Assembly (NCBI GenBank): GCA_030734395.1 | Contig: JAUZTG010000020.1 | Location: 1,550,001 to 1,614,000 of the forward strand | Direction: 5' to 3' | DNA length: 64,000 nucleotides | From: Sarocladium kiliense | Taxonomy: Eukaryota; Ascomycota; Sordariomycetes; Hypocreales; Sarocladiaceae | Shown here: piece after piece, positions 1 through 11,585 of the stretch | How the letters are laid out: every line of letters starts with the position of its first letter | Numbering within the stretch: position 1 is the stretch's first letter | Translations under genes and position numbers: made by a program | Notes under the pieces: model-generated | The model's input: the letters and a program-made list of their open reading frames with translations, nothing else | Database searches by the model: none | Told to the model about the DNA's origin: nothing

Positions 1-1515
1 GCCATTCCCAGTGGTCTATGGTGCATATAGCCCCGAACTGGACGCTATCAACATATGCACAAGTCTGGTGGACTACTTCGACAGCCTGCATTCGGGCCAA
101 GACATCCGAGATGTAGCTCATCACTGCATCGACCTGTGGATGGCCTTCCTTTACCCGGTCATCCCAGCTGGCCACGAGCCCACTCTTCGAAGAGGCGTCT
201 CGGTCTTCAGCCGTGAGAGTCGACCAAGCGCACTTGGGCCGGCAACTTCTTTACGCAAGGATTCACCACAGCTGCCGTACATGAAGAGTTTTGCGCTCAT
301 TACCGCCGTCTGTGCGTATGTCTGCTCAGCTGCACCTGTGTCGCTTGTGCCACTAAAGGATGCTCTCGCGGGCCCATTCCTCCAAGCCTCGCGAGCCATG
401 CTCTCATCATACGAGAACTATGACTTGGAGCATCCAGACTCCACGTCTCTTGTGATCAGGACGTGGCATGCTTCGGCCATGCAGAATACTAGTGGCAAAC
501 ATGGGGCAGCTGCACAGACTCACATGGGCGCTGAGCTTCTTGCCTTACGGCTCAGACTCTACGAGGAGTCGTCTGTAACCCAGTACGATGCTCATGAAGC
601 TCAGCAACTTCGGGCCATATTCTGGCTTCTGTTCCACTCCGACAAAGCAACTGTGGCTTTCTCAAGTCGCATCTATATTCTTCATGAGCCAAGTTTTGAC
701 GGAGATGTCACGGTCCAGGAGTACGGGGACTTGACTGTGGTTCCGCACCTTGACGTGACTCGGAAATTTAACAATCCATCCCTTGATGAGCACATCCATG
801 CAGCATTCCACAAAAAGAGGCGAATGTGGTTAACTGCGGCTGATTTGATCAAAGCTATCCGCTTCTACCCGGTCATACAAACGGCTTCGCCTCAAACTCA
901 TGCCTCATCTCCGCCTGGGACAACAGCTGCCGGTGAACGGATACATCAGAGCGAGCTCGAGCGGTTGTCTGCTATGTACATCAAGTTTGCGGGTTCAATG
1001 GACATCAGAACCTCCTGGATCTCGCTTCCAGAGCAGCCTAGACTCCCCGATGGGTCCTTGGATCCAGAAACGACTCAATATCGAGAGAGAACCTGCTGGG
1101 CATTGCGGAGCAATGTGATGACCAGTTTCCATTGCCTAAAGCTAATTATCCTGCAGGAGTGCTGTAGCCGCGGCCTTCAAGGCGTCATGGGACTTGGAGA
1201 TTCCGAAGTGTTACTTTCGGGATGGAAGATGGACATTGTCCAGGAGTTCTTGAACGAGTTGCAGCTTGTACCATTTGACTGCTATAAGATGCAAGGCGAG
1301 CCCGGAGTAAGTATTTTCATTGTGTAAACTAGTCTACATTGTGCTGACTGGGTGACCCTAAGGTCCAAAGAATTCGTCAAGTCGGCAGCAGGATGCTTGA
1401 GCTAATGCACAACGCATCAAACGAAGCCATCAAGACGAGGGCGGAGTCGCAATGCCAACAACTATTGGATTATTTAGCCAAGCTTGACTCCAAGTACTCA
1501 GATGAACTTGAATGA
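1..1515 (+). CDS. Fungal-specific transcription factor, C-terminal part (5' cut by window edge)
   Basis: The frame is open from the first bases, so the N-terminus, including any Zn2Cys6 cluster, lies outside the window. Exon 1 runs to 1306; a GTAAGT intron (1307-1362, branch GCTGAC, acceptor CTAAG, phase 0) joins a last exon 1363-1515 ending in TGA. The visible part is about 480 residues. An early segment containing CIDLWMAFLYPVIP resembles the start of the 'middle homology region' (fungal_trans) of Zn2Cys6 regulators, where a helix-rich domain follows the DNA-binding domain. The rest is helical and lacks catalytic motifs. The call rests on this family resemblance only; the regulated pathway cannot be told from the sequence. 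Confidence 0.65.
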
Positions 1516-3003
1516 AGCTTTGCATTCCTTATTTTGCAGAAATGAGATATCAATAATACCCATTCCACACTCTTCTTGGTCATGAAAGTGCGACCGCACA
1601 GTTGATCGCCCCAAAGCCAACCCCAAACACGCGGTCCTAGGACATTGGCATACATGTCGTTACTATGATCAACAGGACGCCCCATACCTGTCTAAGCTCC
1701 TGACGAGAATATTAGGCACACAGCCATACAGAGACGGTATCTACGGGAAATCGCAATGGATCAGGTGGTTCAACCATGCCCAGGATCACACGATTGGCTG
1801 CAAGTCGTTTGAAAAAAAGAACAGTGTTCCTTCCAACTACATTAAACTAGTCCGAAACATTCGCACAAGGGTACATTATTCTCGCACCTTCACGAACCCG
1901 AGAGAAACTCACGGACGACGTCATGCACTCATAGATAGACATCGGAACGTCAGCAAGCTCAGCATCAATACAGCTCTATGATGAGAATTGAACTTCCTTT
2001 TATGGCAGGTGCATAACATGAGCTGAGTAGCGTGCAGCAGGCGGAAGCAGGTCTACTCCGATGTCACGGGGTGGTGCATGGACAGTCAGCTTACACAAAC
2101 ATATACCCAGTCGCGGACTAGCACATATGACGGAACATAGTTGATTCGCGATGTCATGGAACCCATCGAATTGATTAAAAGGTTCTTCTTATAAGGAGGG
2201 ATATTGCTTCTCGAATGGCAATGCCTCTATGTTGGCCCGGCCAAAGGCAGCTAGTCACGATGGATACTCAACACGTTTGCAAATCCTGTTCCAGTATGTA
2301 GCTCCTGATAGGTCCACGGGGTATCATTTCACAGAGCCCATGCGCTCTGTCGCGCACTTCACTGATTAGGAACGTAAGCCTTAACCAATGCTGCCGACGA
2401 TCTCATCTGTGTCATGCATTCCAGCCCCAATGTAACGGTGCCAGCCATTCCATGACAGACTCGAGGGGGCGGCATCCCTGATAGGGCTGCATCGGGAACT
2501 CCATGCGGAACAGTTCCTCCCTTTGTGCGATTGGCTATTGACAGGATACTCAAGAGTACAGTCAGCGTATCACAGAGTCGGCCTATCGGCGATCCAAGCT
2601 CAAAGTCTCCCTAACATGCGAACCAAAGTACTATCTGCACGACACTTTTGCTGGGAGCTGAGTAGAATCGTTGATTCCTTGCTGTATCGGGGATCCTTAT
2701 GGTCAAGTCTTGTCTCATGAGCAAAGGTCAGCCTCAGCGCCCTCGAGTCAAAAGTGCCGATGTAATCAGAATGAGAAGTATCCCACACAGGCATATGTTT
2801 CGGGGAGCGTAGTAGATGGAAGGGTTCGCATCAAGGAAGACGAAGTATAAATACTGTCAATAAACGCTCTGGAACAAGCCCTTTCACTTCACCATCGCCT
2901 TCAGAAACCCACAAACAAGACAACCTCAATTTCCATAGCTGCTCTCCTGCTAAGCATTGCACTCTCCGGAACCCGCTTTCTTACAAACGTATCAAGCAAC
3001 ACC
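1516..3003. other. Intergenic region, 1.5 kb
   Basis: No convincing coding segment: reading frames are short and lack recognisable motifs. The right end holds the promoter and 5' leader of the secreted-protein gene at 3004, including a TATA box. Confidence 0.6.
2846..2853 (+). promoter_or_regulatory. TATA box of the small secreted protein gene
   Basis: A perfect TATAAATA lies 158 nt before the ATG at 3004 and is followed by a pyrimidine/CA-rich leader. A strong TATA box is typical of inducible, highly expressed genes. Confidence 0.5.
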
Positions 3004-3534
3004 ATGAAGCTCATCGCCACCCTTGCCGCCAGCGCTCTGTTCGCTACGACAGCTCAAGGCTGTGTACGTCTTTTCGTCAACGAGATTTGGAGCAGCTCGA
3101 CGGAGAGGACGCGGGAAGTCACTCTCTGGGACCAGGACAAGGTTTCTGCCGTGAAGATCCCTTTCTTCTACACGCAGACCGACGGGGATCACTACTCGGG
3201 TAGCGGCTATCACGTTCTGCTCAACTGGAACAACGATGGGGGCTGGGTGATATACCCAAATGGTGGCAGTAAGTCTCCCTTTAGTATCCCCAAGCGAATT
3301 CCCCAAATCCTTGCACCCCAGATCGGCATGATAGCAGGTGGCGCGCTACGTGGGCGAAAGTAATTCTTGAGTATGCTTGAGTATCGCTGACTGACTTCCT
3401 CTCTCTGTCACATAGTTGGCGACATCACGCAGCAAGCTCGCAGGCAAACCACAATGAGCGACGGCAGGACCCAGGTATACTACTGCATGTGGGATAACTA
3501 CGACTGCGGTAACTATGTTTGCGGCCTCCCTTAG
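3004..3534 (+). CDS. Small secreted protein, effector-like (127 aa)
   Basis: Two exons, 3004-3268 and 3416-3534, around a GTAAGT...CACATAG intron of 147 nt (phase 1), give 127 residues. Residues 1-19 form a classical signal peptide (MKLIATLAASALFATTAQG). The mature part is short, rich in aromatic residues and has four cysteines (C20, C112, C119, C124), three of them clustered at the C-terminus, enough for two disulfides. The ATG context (CACCATGA) and the upstream TATA box support the start. I recognise no family. Size, secretion signal and cysteine content fit the loose definition of a fungal effector candidate, but a small secreted enzyme inhibitor or wall protein is equally possible. Confidence 0.7.
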
Positions 3535-5030
3535 GGGCTGGTACACAGGAGTTCAAACACGGCATAGATAGCTTGGCTAGGTGTCGGTGTCTCTTGAAGA
3601 GGAAGAGGATCGGAAGGGTCTGGATATCAAGTTGTGGTATGTTCAACGGCGGGTGGTGCCTGGGGATGCCGGAGCTGAGGGTCTAGGTGGTCGTCTCACT
3701 TCAGCTCACATCTCTGTCGTTACCTACTGAAGTCATATCAAGTCAGGACAGTCAAATGCGCCAATTCTGTAGAATGATCTTTCATTGCTCGGGGATATAT
3801 GCATGTTCTTGTAGACTTGGTCTTTCGGACTGTTTGTTTCAATGACTTCGTCGCCGGACTCTCGGCTGTCCCTGTTCTACGTGAAGAAGACAGGCAGGAA
3901 GGACTCATCTCGTATATTGAGATATTGCTCCTGTGCCGAGGACTCACGTGAGCTAATGGCAAAGCAAATTTGAGAATAGGAGTGCCACCGCCGTGTGTTT
4001 GCGCGTCAAGCTGGGGTTCGGTTCGACAACGAGCGCGCCTTCACAATTTCAATGGCCACTATGGCTCAAGCCAATATAAGTACGATGGCATCGCAAGAAT
4101 CCTGGCGTTGATTATCGAAGTCAGGTTGTCAAGAAGATGGTGGCAGATATCCTTGTTGGCTTGTAATAGCAAGAACTAGCCAAGGTTCGGGGCCTATTGC
4201 CAGCTGTGGAGGAAGACAAACCGCGAGGTAGTTGCTGTCGCGCGGCCTGTCATCTCAATTATTTCGCATAGTAAAACTTCACTTGGGCTATGCGAACGAC
4301 ATGGATTTGGTAGTTGAGACAAACGAACAAGTAGAACAAGGCCTTCTGCTTTAGAAGGCCACTACTCCGTACTAACACGTCTATAAGTGTGGTTCTAAGA
4401 GAGTAAGGCTGCTCCAACTCAGCCTTTGCAGGGCCTAGGCCACGATAGTCCCACATTGTTCATGCATGTGAGGGCCAGACTTGCTTATTCTACCTATCCT
4501 GTTAATCCGTACATACTTTGGACCTGAGCAGTCAAACATTGCATGTGCCTTACCTATCGGAAGAGCCGGTCGAGGCGTGGCATGATAGACTGTCGCATTC
4601 TGTGGCTTGTTAAAGTTCATTTGCAGCACTCGATTCCTGCGCCGTCTCTTCCAATTGCGAGACAATCTTGAGTTCTGGACAATGTAGCCACCTGCAGCCA
4701 CCGCATGACCCCGGCTCACCAAGTCATCGCCAGCTGAAAGCCCTTGTCTCAAGCCGCATCCAATGAATTGACATGCAGCCTGCCTTAGCGCAGGGACTAT
4801 CTGAGACCCTGCAGGTCGAGCTGAAGCACCCAGACTATTAGATGGTACAGCTTCGCAGTCGCCCTGCGCCAAGAAGCTTTTCTTCGACATGCTCGTCTTG
4901 TTGAAAGGTCTTTGGGGAGCCTCGGGCAATTTGCCATCCCTGTAGTTGAGCTTCAGCAACCGACCATGTTGTGAGGGCGTGCGATAGCAAGCCGTGCTAG
5001 GACCCTCCCAGGGGTCACAAGAAGCTGCTG
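3535..5030. other. Intergenic region, 1.5 kb
   Basis: No supported gene. A long minus-strand open frame (4435-5145) overlaps the start of the next gene in an unrelated composition and is rejected. The stretch contains one perfect short hairpin (4340-4360). Confidence 0.5.
4340..4360. repeat. Perfect 8-bp inverted repeat (hairpin)
   Basis: GGCCTTCT, a 5-nt loop, then AGAAGGCC. It lies in non-coding DNA, not directly after a gene end, so a terminator role is unlikely. It may be a relic of a small non-autonomous element. Confidence 0.4.
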
Positions 5031-8000
5031 ATGGCGTCCCAAAACCCAGACATGAGGTTCGAGAGCGTCGTTGCGCCTCCGATGCAGCCGCCGGTGCAGC
5101 CTTACTCCTACTCTCGACCGTCAGGAAACCAACCTCTTCCGCCAATACAACCTCTCGGTCAGGCGGCTACAGCGCCTGCGTCCAACCCTGTCCCTTTCGC
5201 TCCGCAACCCAGCAGCACCGCTTATAATTACACTGCACCCGCTGCTGCTGTTACAAGCAGTGGTTATCAGCTTCCTCCTCGACCAGGGGCTGCCTCTGCG
5301 ACCTACAACTACAACACATCGAGCTCCTCGTATCAACCAGCCCCCCAGCAGAACTACAACTTGCAGTACCAACAACAGCCATCTGCCTATCAGCAACAGC
5401 CATCTGCCTATCAGCCTGCGCCTCAGCAGCCGTACCCCGCGTATGTTGGATATCCAGGCGCAACAGATTCGTCAGCTCCCCCCAACGATCTGAGCTATTC
5501 TCCCATATCTGTGCAGCAACCTGCAGACCTGCCGGCCTCGTATTCAGGTGGGGATTGGACCAGGACTGACTACCAACCTGAGCATCGCTCAGACGACCGT
5601 TACGCGCACATACCGCCCAGTCCCCAATATCCATATAATCCTCAGCCAGAACATCAGAATGGATCACCCCCGCGGCCTTCAACACCCAGGCCCCAACCAG
5701 CAGAAGGCCCCGCTACACACGGCACCGGGCTGAGCGAAGAACAAGCAATTTCGAAAGCCCATCCACTATCCAGAGTCTACGTTCAGGACGGTACTCTGAA
5801 GAGCGCATTCGTTACAGCCGATGATCTGCGCAAGTACCTCCAACTCTACCCCGAAGCCGACAACGACCATGGCTGTCGTGTATTCAGATACGGTCCAGGG
5901 TGTTCTACCAAACTGCTGATGCCCTTGTTTGAGCGCCTCGATTTTGCTCGGTTCTCGCAATACCCCTACGGACTTCTCGGCAACAGCTCTATATCAGATG
6001 CCTGGGGCAGTGGCTCTTGCACGTGCGATAAGTGCGGCAAAGGCCAGTTTTGCGGGCACTACATGCTGCATAAGAACTTCAATTTCTATCTCGCGCTGGA
6101 GAGCGATACGTCTGAGATTCCTTACCAGACGCCGACGATTTCTACGGGTCAAGGCGTGACGAGCATTTGCTTCGGGACGAGGTGAGTGATGAACTACGAG
6201 CCCGGATAACGAGGCACTGGTAGATGCATGGCTGACCCGTCCGCTTGCAATAGTCGTTTTGACTTCCAACACGCTGACTGGAACATCCAAATTTTTCGAT
6301 TCCGGTCTCTCAACTTCGCCACGACTCTCTTTGCGTACGATGCACTCATCTATCAGAACTACGACTTGGACGTGAAAGTCAGATCATCTCCACTGGACTA
6401 TATATTTCATCAGCTGGAGTACATGCTCGAGAATTGGGATCACATACTCCAGGCGTCTTCGCAGTTCCTCACATCTTTTGTACGTCCCACCAAGGTCAGG
6501 ATCATTTGTCAATCTAGGCTAATATGTCTCGCTAGCGTGTGGAAGTGTTGGAGGAGCGTCTTGGAACAGACCGCAGCATCGTGCGGACTCTGATCATTGC
6601 AGCGCAGCACTGGGAAGAGTACAGGAAAGTGCTGAAAACACAATTGCTCCGTGTTGACTTCTTGAGGAAGGTATATGGCGATCCTCGTTGGGCTGAAGAT
6701 CGCGAAGCCCAATACGAAACCATGGCTACTGCAGACAACCTCGTGCAGAGGTTCGAAAATATCGACTTCAGGATCACAACGGAATTGATGCAGGAAACAG
6801 ATGCATTGATTCAACGTGTGACGAATCTGATATCTATCGACGAGGGCTACAGGTCACGCGATCAGAACGAGAGCATCAGGAGATTGACATGGATTACGGT
6901 GAGTGAACCCTCGATCGAATGCGCACAACCAGCTCTCTAACGGACATCGCTCAGTTCATTTTCCTCCCCCTTCTCTTTACGTCGGTAAGCAAACCTTCCA
7001 CAACTCTACTGTGACGAGGCTGAACGTGTATTAGGCCCTGTTCAGCATGCAGGTCGATGTGTTCTCGACTGTCTCGCCATGGCAATATTACATCTACACG
7101 TCACTTGTTCTCATGTTCCTCATTTTTGTCGGCTATGCGCTTCTGCGCTCGAGGCGCCGGGTCGCCAGAGCGCTTGGGAAGTTGATAGCATCTCCTTTGC
7201 GGCTTCTTATCATTTTCGGCAGGGCCTTTATGCGTTCATACGAAGCCAACCGCCAGATGAAAGCCGCCGAGATCGACATCGAGAAACAACAGAAGGCGTC
7301 TGCGGATGAAGCAGCTGTCATTCTCAAGTGGGCGGCCAGCTCGAACAACCTTGAAGCGATACGCAGCCTATTCGAATCAGGTCACAACGGTGTCAAAGCC
7401 GGTCCACAAGCTTGCGGAGCCGCTCTGGTTGCTGCCATCCAGAGCAAACATATCGAAGCTTCAATGTTGATAATGAAGCAAAAGCAATGTCTGCTTTATG
7501 TCGATGAAAACGGCGCGACGCCTCTTCACTGGGCGGCTAAAGCTGGTTACGCAAACATATGTCACGAACTCCTCGCCGGCGGTATACCTATCAACGCACG
7601 CGACGCTGCCGGCGAAACACCCCTAGAGTGGGCTATGTCGGAGGGAGAAGAGTCCACCATCAACCTTCTCCTCAGGGGGGACAAACCATTGAACAGGGCG
7701 GAAACGATGAATCTCCAGAGCATTCATTTCAGTGCCCGTATGGGAGAACTGGATATGGTTAAGAGTCTGTTCGAGAAAACTGGTACACTGGAGATGCGAG
7801 ATGAGAAGGGTCAAACGGTCCTCTTCCACGCCGTCAAGGGCCGCCAGCTCAAGGTCGTCAAATGGCTCCTCGAAGAAGGACGGCTCGAAGAAAGGCGAAG
7901 CAACGTCTCGGCTGTGGATAAGGAAGGCCTGACAGCGCTCCATGTTGCTGCACAGGCCGGTGACAGGGCAATCGCTAAGTTACTTATTCAGCGAGGCGCC

Positions 8001-9098
8001 AACGTCAACGCCGAGTCTAACTCACTCATGCGCCCTATCCACATGGTCCAAGGGGAGAAGGGGAAGGAAATGATTAAGCTACTAGTGCAGCACCGCGCGA
8101 AGATTGACGCTGAGACTAAGGATGGCACGAGACTGATCCACATGGCAGCAAGGGCTGGCGACGAGGGAACAAAGATCCTGGAAACGCTGGTCGATGAGGG
8201 CTGTGATATCCAGGCTCGAGCCGCAGGTGGTAATACTGCAGCCCACCTTGCTGCGTCTTGCGCTGGCACTGCCAACATTGCCTTCTTGGTACGAAGGTCT
8301 AAGGAGCTCTTGACAAGTCGGAACGATATGGGCTACACGCCACTTATGGTAGCCGCACAGGCTGGGGCCACCAGGGTCATGGAGTACCTCCTCGATCAGG
8401 GCGCAAGCTACGCGGTCTCCGACAATGATGGGCGCTCTTTGGTGGATCTGACTGTTGGTTGGGGCAATCACAATGTTATGTCTGTTCTCATCGCTCACGG
8501 CGTAAAGTATGACACAGCAACGGACAACACGACATGGCATCCGATATGGGGAGCTGTGAGGGATGGCCAAGGTCGACTCACTGTCGAACAGCTCCTGGGC
8601 GCCGGTGTGAACGTGGACTACCGCTGGAAGGACATGTCACTTCTGCAAAATGCGCTGGAATGCGGCAACACCGAAGCGGCCAAATGCCTGCTTGAGGGTG
8701 GCGCGTCTGTAGATGCGAAAGACAAATACGGCTGGACAGCGCTTCACTCAGCCGCATTTTACGGCGCCATCGAGCCACTGTTGTTGGTTCTGCATCGAGC
8801 GACAAACAAGGCTCCTCGAGATAACCAGGGCTGGACGCCGCTCGACCTGGCCGCATTTTATAAGCATGATGAAGCGGTGGAGCTTCTCGATCCCGATAAC
8901 AAAGTTGGGACATATGCGTGGGCACGAAAATCTAGCACTTCAGAGGATGAGGACGAATTCACGGCGTCGTCAGCCCCCAAGGATAAAGCTGAGACGTATG
9001 CATGGGCACAGGAAGGGGACAGCTCAGGGCACAAAGATGACTATAGTAGATGGTTCAGAGCAACCCGAGGTCAAATATTTGAGGCGCCGGGGGATTGA
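5031..9098 (+). CDS. Ankyrin-repeat protein with N-terminal CorA-like membrane domain (1277 aa)
   Basis: Five exons: 5031-6181, 6254-6479, 6536-6898, 6955-6984 and 7035-9098, all with GT-AG introns of 50-72 nt. Residues 1 to about 240 are a Pro/Gln/Tyr-rich, probably disordered tail. Residues 245-580 form a soluble domain with a cysteine cluster (CTCDKC...C, about 330-341) and long helices, as in fungal CorA-like proteins. Two membrane segments follow (about 581-596 and 608-627), the CorA arrangement. The loop entry reads SMQVD where Mg2+ channels have GMN, so classical Mg2+ transport is doubtful. Residues about 686-1220 hold some fifteen ankyrin repeats, which bind protein partners, and an acidic tail closes the protein. 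Alternative: a membrane-anchored ankyrin signalling or defence protein without transport. Architecture is well supported; function is not. Confidence 0.85.
5373..5414 (+). repeat. Tandem 21-bp coding repeat (2 units)
   Basis: The unit at 5373-5393 is repeated exactly at 5394-5414, encoding QQPSAYQ twice in the disordered tail of the ankyrin protein. Identity at the DNA level indicates a recent duplication. Confidence 0.85.
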
Positions 9099-9855
9099 GA
9101 CTCGGCCAGTTGATGCCATAGGACAACGTCGAGGATAGTCCTTTTTAGTCTTGGGCATTAGCGTGACTCGTAGGCGTAGTAAATGGAAGCTCTATGTCTC
9201 TCCTCTGGATGGCCTGTCACCTCGCAGTACTGTACACGTTTGGTTATAAACTGCGTGGAACCCCTTTGAGAAAATTCGAAAAGGTGAGGGCACGAGAGCA
9301 TTGACTAAATTCTGTAGAGAAGATTAGGAGAGCTTCTCGTTAGAAAACAATACTGAACTCTATGAATGCTTGCTGTAGGCAATGCTAGAGGCAATATCTT
9401 TCTACACCGTCCATACCGTCCATATTCCCCGCGGATATTCTCCAGGGACTCAATGCATGTCATCAGGCCTGTGGCCCGTATCGTAATCACTAACATCCAA
9501 CACTCATGCATAGATTCCATCTCCATATAAATCCATTGTCGCCGTTGGCTAGCTCCCTGTTTTCGGGAAGCTGCCGAGCCTCGATCTTGTTCTCCGCAAA
9601 TGTTCCGTGGGATAGTAGGCTCCGTGGAGTAAAGGATTGATCCCGAATTACCCCATGTCTACAAACCGAATTACGGAAGTCGGGTGAGATCTGATGTATT
9701 GAAACCTACAGCAATTACTGGAACGAATGTGAGTCTTCATTGTTGTTAAGATGGGGAGATGATCCTCTTTCGTCTTCATGGCCACTTCCATCGCTGTGCA
9801 AGCTACATTCGCCCAACCCCCTCAGTAGCGCTGTTGCCAGTCGAGCCTAAGCGTC
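9099..9855. other. Intergenic region, 0.75 kb
   Basis: Downstream of the ankyrin gene and upstream of the GH43 gene. No gene or clear promoter element recognised. Confidence 0.6.
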
Positions 9856-11585
9856 ATGTCGCACATGGCAAGCTATCAAGCAGAATCCACGGAGGACGTC
9901 CTGGAAACAGTACAGTATCAGAATCCGGTGGTGTCTGGTTTCAATCCAGATCCCTCGGTCGTCTGTGTTGATGGCATCTTCTACATGGCGACTTCGACAT
10001 TCCAATACTTTCCGGGCATACCAATCTACGCTTCATCAAACCTCCAAAGTTGGCAGCTTATAGGTCGGTCATACCGTGTATCTCTAGCATCGCATTGTCG
10101 ATCACTGACCTTAGCCAAGGACACGCGATCAACCGGCCTGAGCAACTCTCACTCTTCTATGCGCACAGCAGACTCATACATCTCGAAGATGGAAACGAGA
10201 TGATCGCAACAGGGGGTCTCCAGGCCCCAACGATAAGATATCACAAGGGCACATTTTTTGTGGTGGGATCGAACATGGTCCGGAGAGACGGCATCATGTC
10301 CCGCGAACAATTCATTGTCTCAACACAGGACATATGGAAGGGAAATTGGAGTGATCCAATTACTTTCGACTTCCACGGCTTCGATACCAGCATTTATGTA
10401 GATGACGATGATCGTGTCTACATCCAGGGAGCCTGGGCAACTGGTCTCAAACAGCAACCTCATACCCTCATCCACCAACTGGAGCTAGACCTCAGCACGG
10501 GCAAGATTCTTTCGCCATCAAGATTCATCTGGGAAGGACACTCTAACTACGATACCGAAGGCCCCCATGTCTACAAAAAGGACGGCTGGTACTATCTCAT
10601 TGCTGCAGAGGGTGGTACCTTTGAGCACCACATGCTCACCATCGCACGATCAAGGGATATTTGGGGTCCCTACGAGACATACGAACAAAACCCGATTCTC
10701 ACAGCCGACGGAAACAAGTCCTACATACAAGGCCTGGGACACGGTGAGTTGTTTCAAGATTCCGACGGTGAATGGTGGGCTTTGGCTTTGGGCTTCCGAA
10801 GTTTGGACGGCGTCTGGCCGTTGGGTCGAGAACCGTTCCTCAGTAAGGTTGATTGGCCTGAAGGCGGTTGGCCAAGGATCGATCAGCCGCAAATGTCCTT
10901 CCATGCCAGAAGGGTGAAAGAGGTTGCGCGCATGCCGTCCATCGAACCCGTCAGCGAGCTCATCCATCTTCGAGGACGAGAAAGTAGCAACTATCAACTT
11001 TCAGACCCCCACGGCAATGGAATGATACGACTCCGACCGACAGGCTTCACCCTGGGCAGCTTGAAAGGGTGTCCAACATTCATTGGCAAGCGGCAACAGG
11101 AACTATTAGCTGTGGCTCACGCCACGCTTGACCTGGAAGCTTCGTCAGTCTCGAATCAGAACGTCCAAGCTGGCCTGACTGTATACCTCGATCCAGTCCG
11201 TTATGTCTCAATTGCGTATGATTTCGCAAATTCAACTGTCACATTCACACTGTTGCTTCCCGGCACGCAAACTTCAAAGGAAATATCCTACGCTGTCGAT
11301 CATCAAGACCCCCGCTCTCTGGAGTTCAAGGTCGAAGCTACCGCCACATGCTATACCTTCTTCTTCGCTGAGGCGCATGGAACAGATGACAAGGGTATGA
11401 GATGGCGTGAGGCAGGGTCGGCGTCCACACGGGAGCTCTTCGTACGCTTCTTCACCGGTCCCGTCTTCGGGATCTTTACCCAGTCGGAAGCGGCGCTGAT
11501 AGACGGGAACGCACCTTTCATTACCTTCCGCGACTTCAGCGTAGTATCAGCAGATCAAATAATGCTATCGAAGCCGAGGATTTGA
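9856..11585 (+). CDS. Glycoside hydrolase family 43 (beta-xylosidase / alpha-L-arabinofuranosidase type), 557 aa
   Basis: Exons 9856-10063 and 10120-11585, phase 1, restore the conserved WQLIGHAINRPEQ run across the junction. GH43 is a five-bladed beta-propeller cleaving xylo-oligosaccharides or arabinan side chains with inversion. Candidate catalytic residues are visible: D32 in NPDPSV (general base), D158 in FDTS (pKa modulator) and E216 in DTEGPH (general acid). Residues from about 300 form a C-terminal beta-sandwich like that of fungal intracellular GH43 enzymes. There is no signal peptide, so it probably acts in the cytosol on imported oligosaccharides. The start could also be the in-frame Met at 9865. 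The intron has a weak donor (GTCGGT) and acceptor (CAAG); the only nearby TTAG acceptor breaks the frame. Confidence 0.85.

Noticed and set aside
4435..5145. 236-codon minus-strand open frame upstream of and overlapping the ankyrin gene start
   Set aside because: No domain or signal, overlaps the well-supported plus-strand start, and composition is irregular with no splice support.
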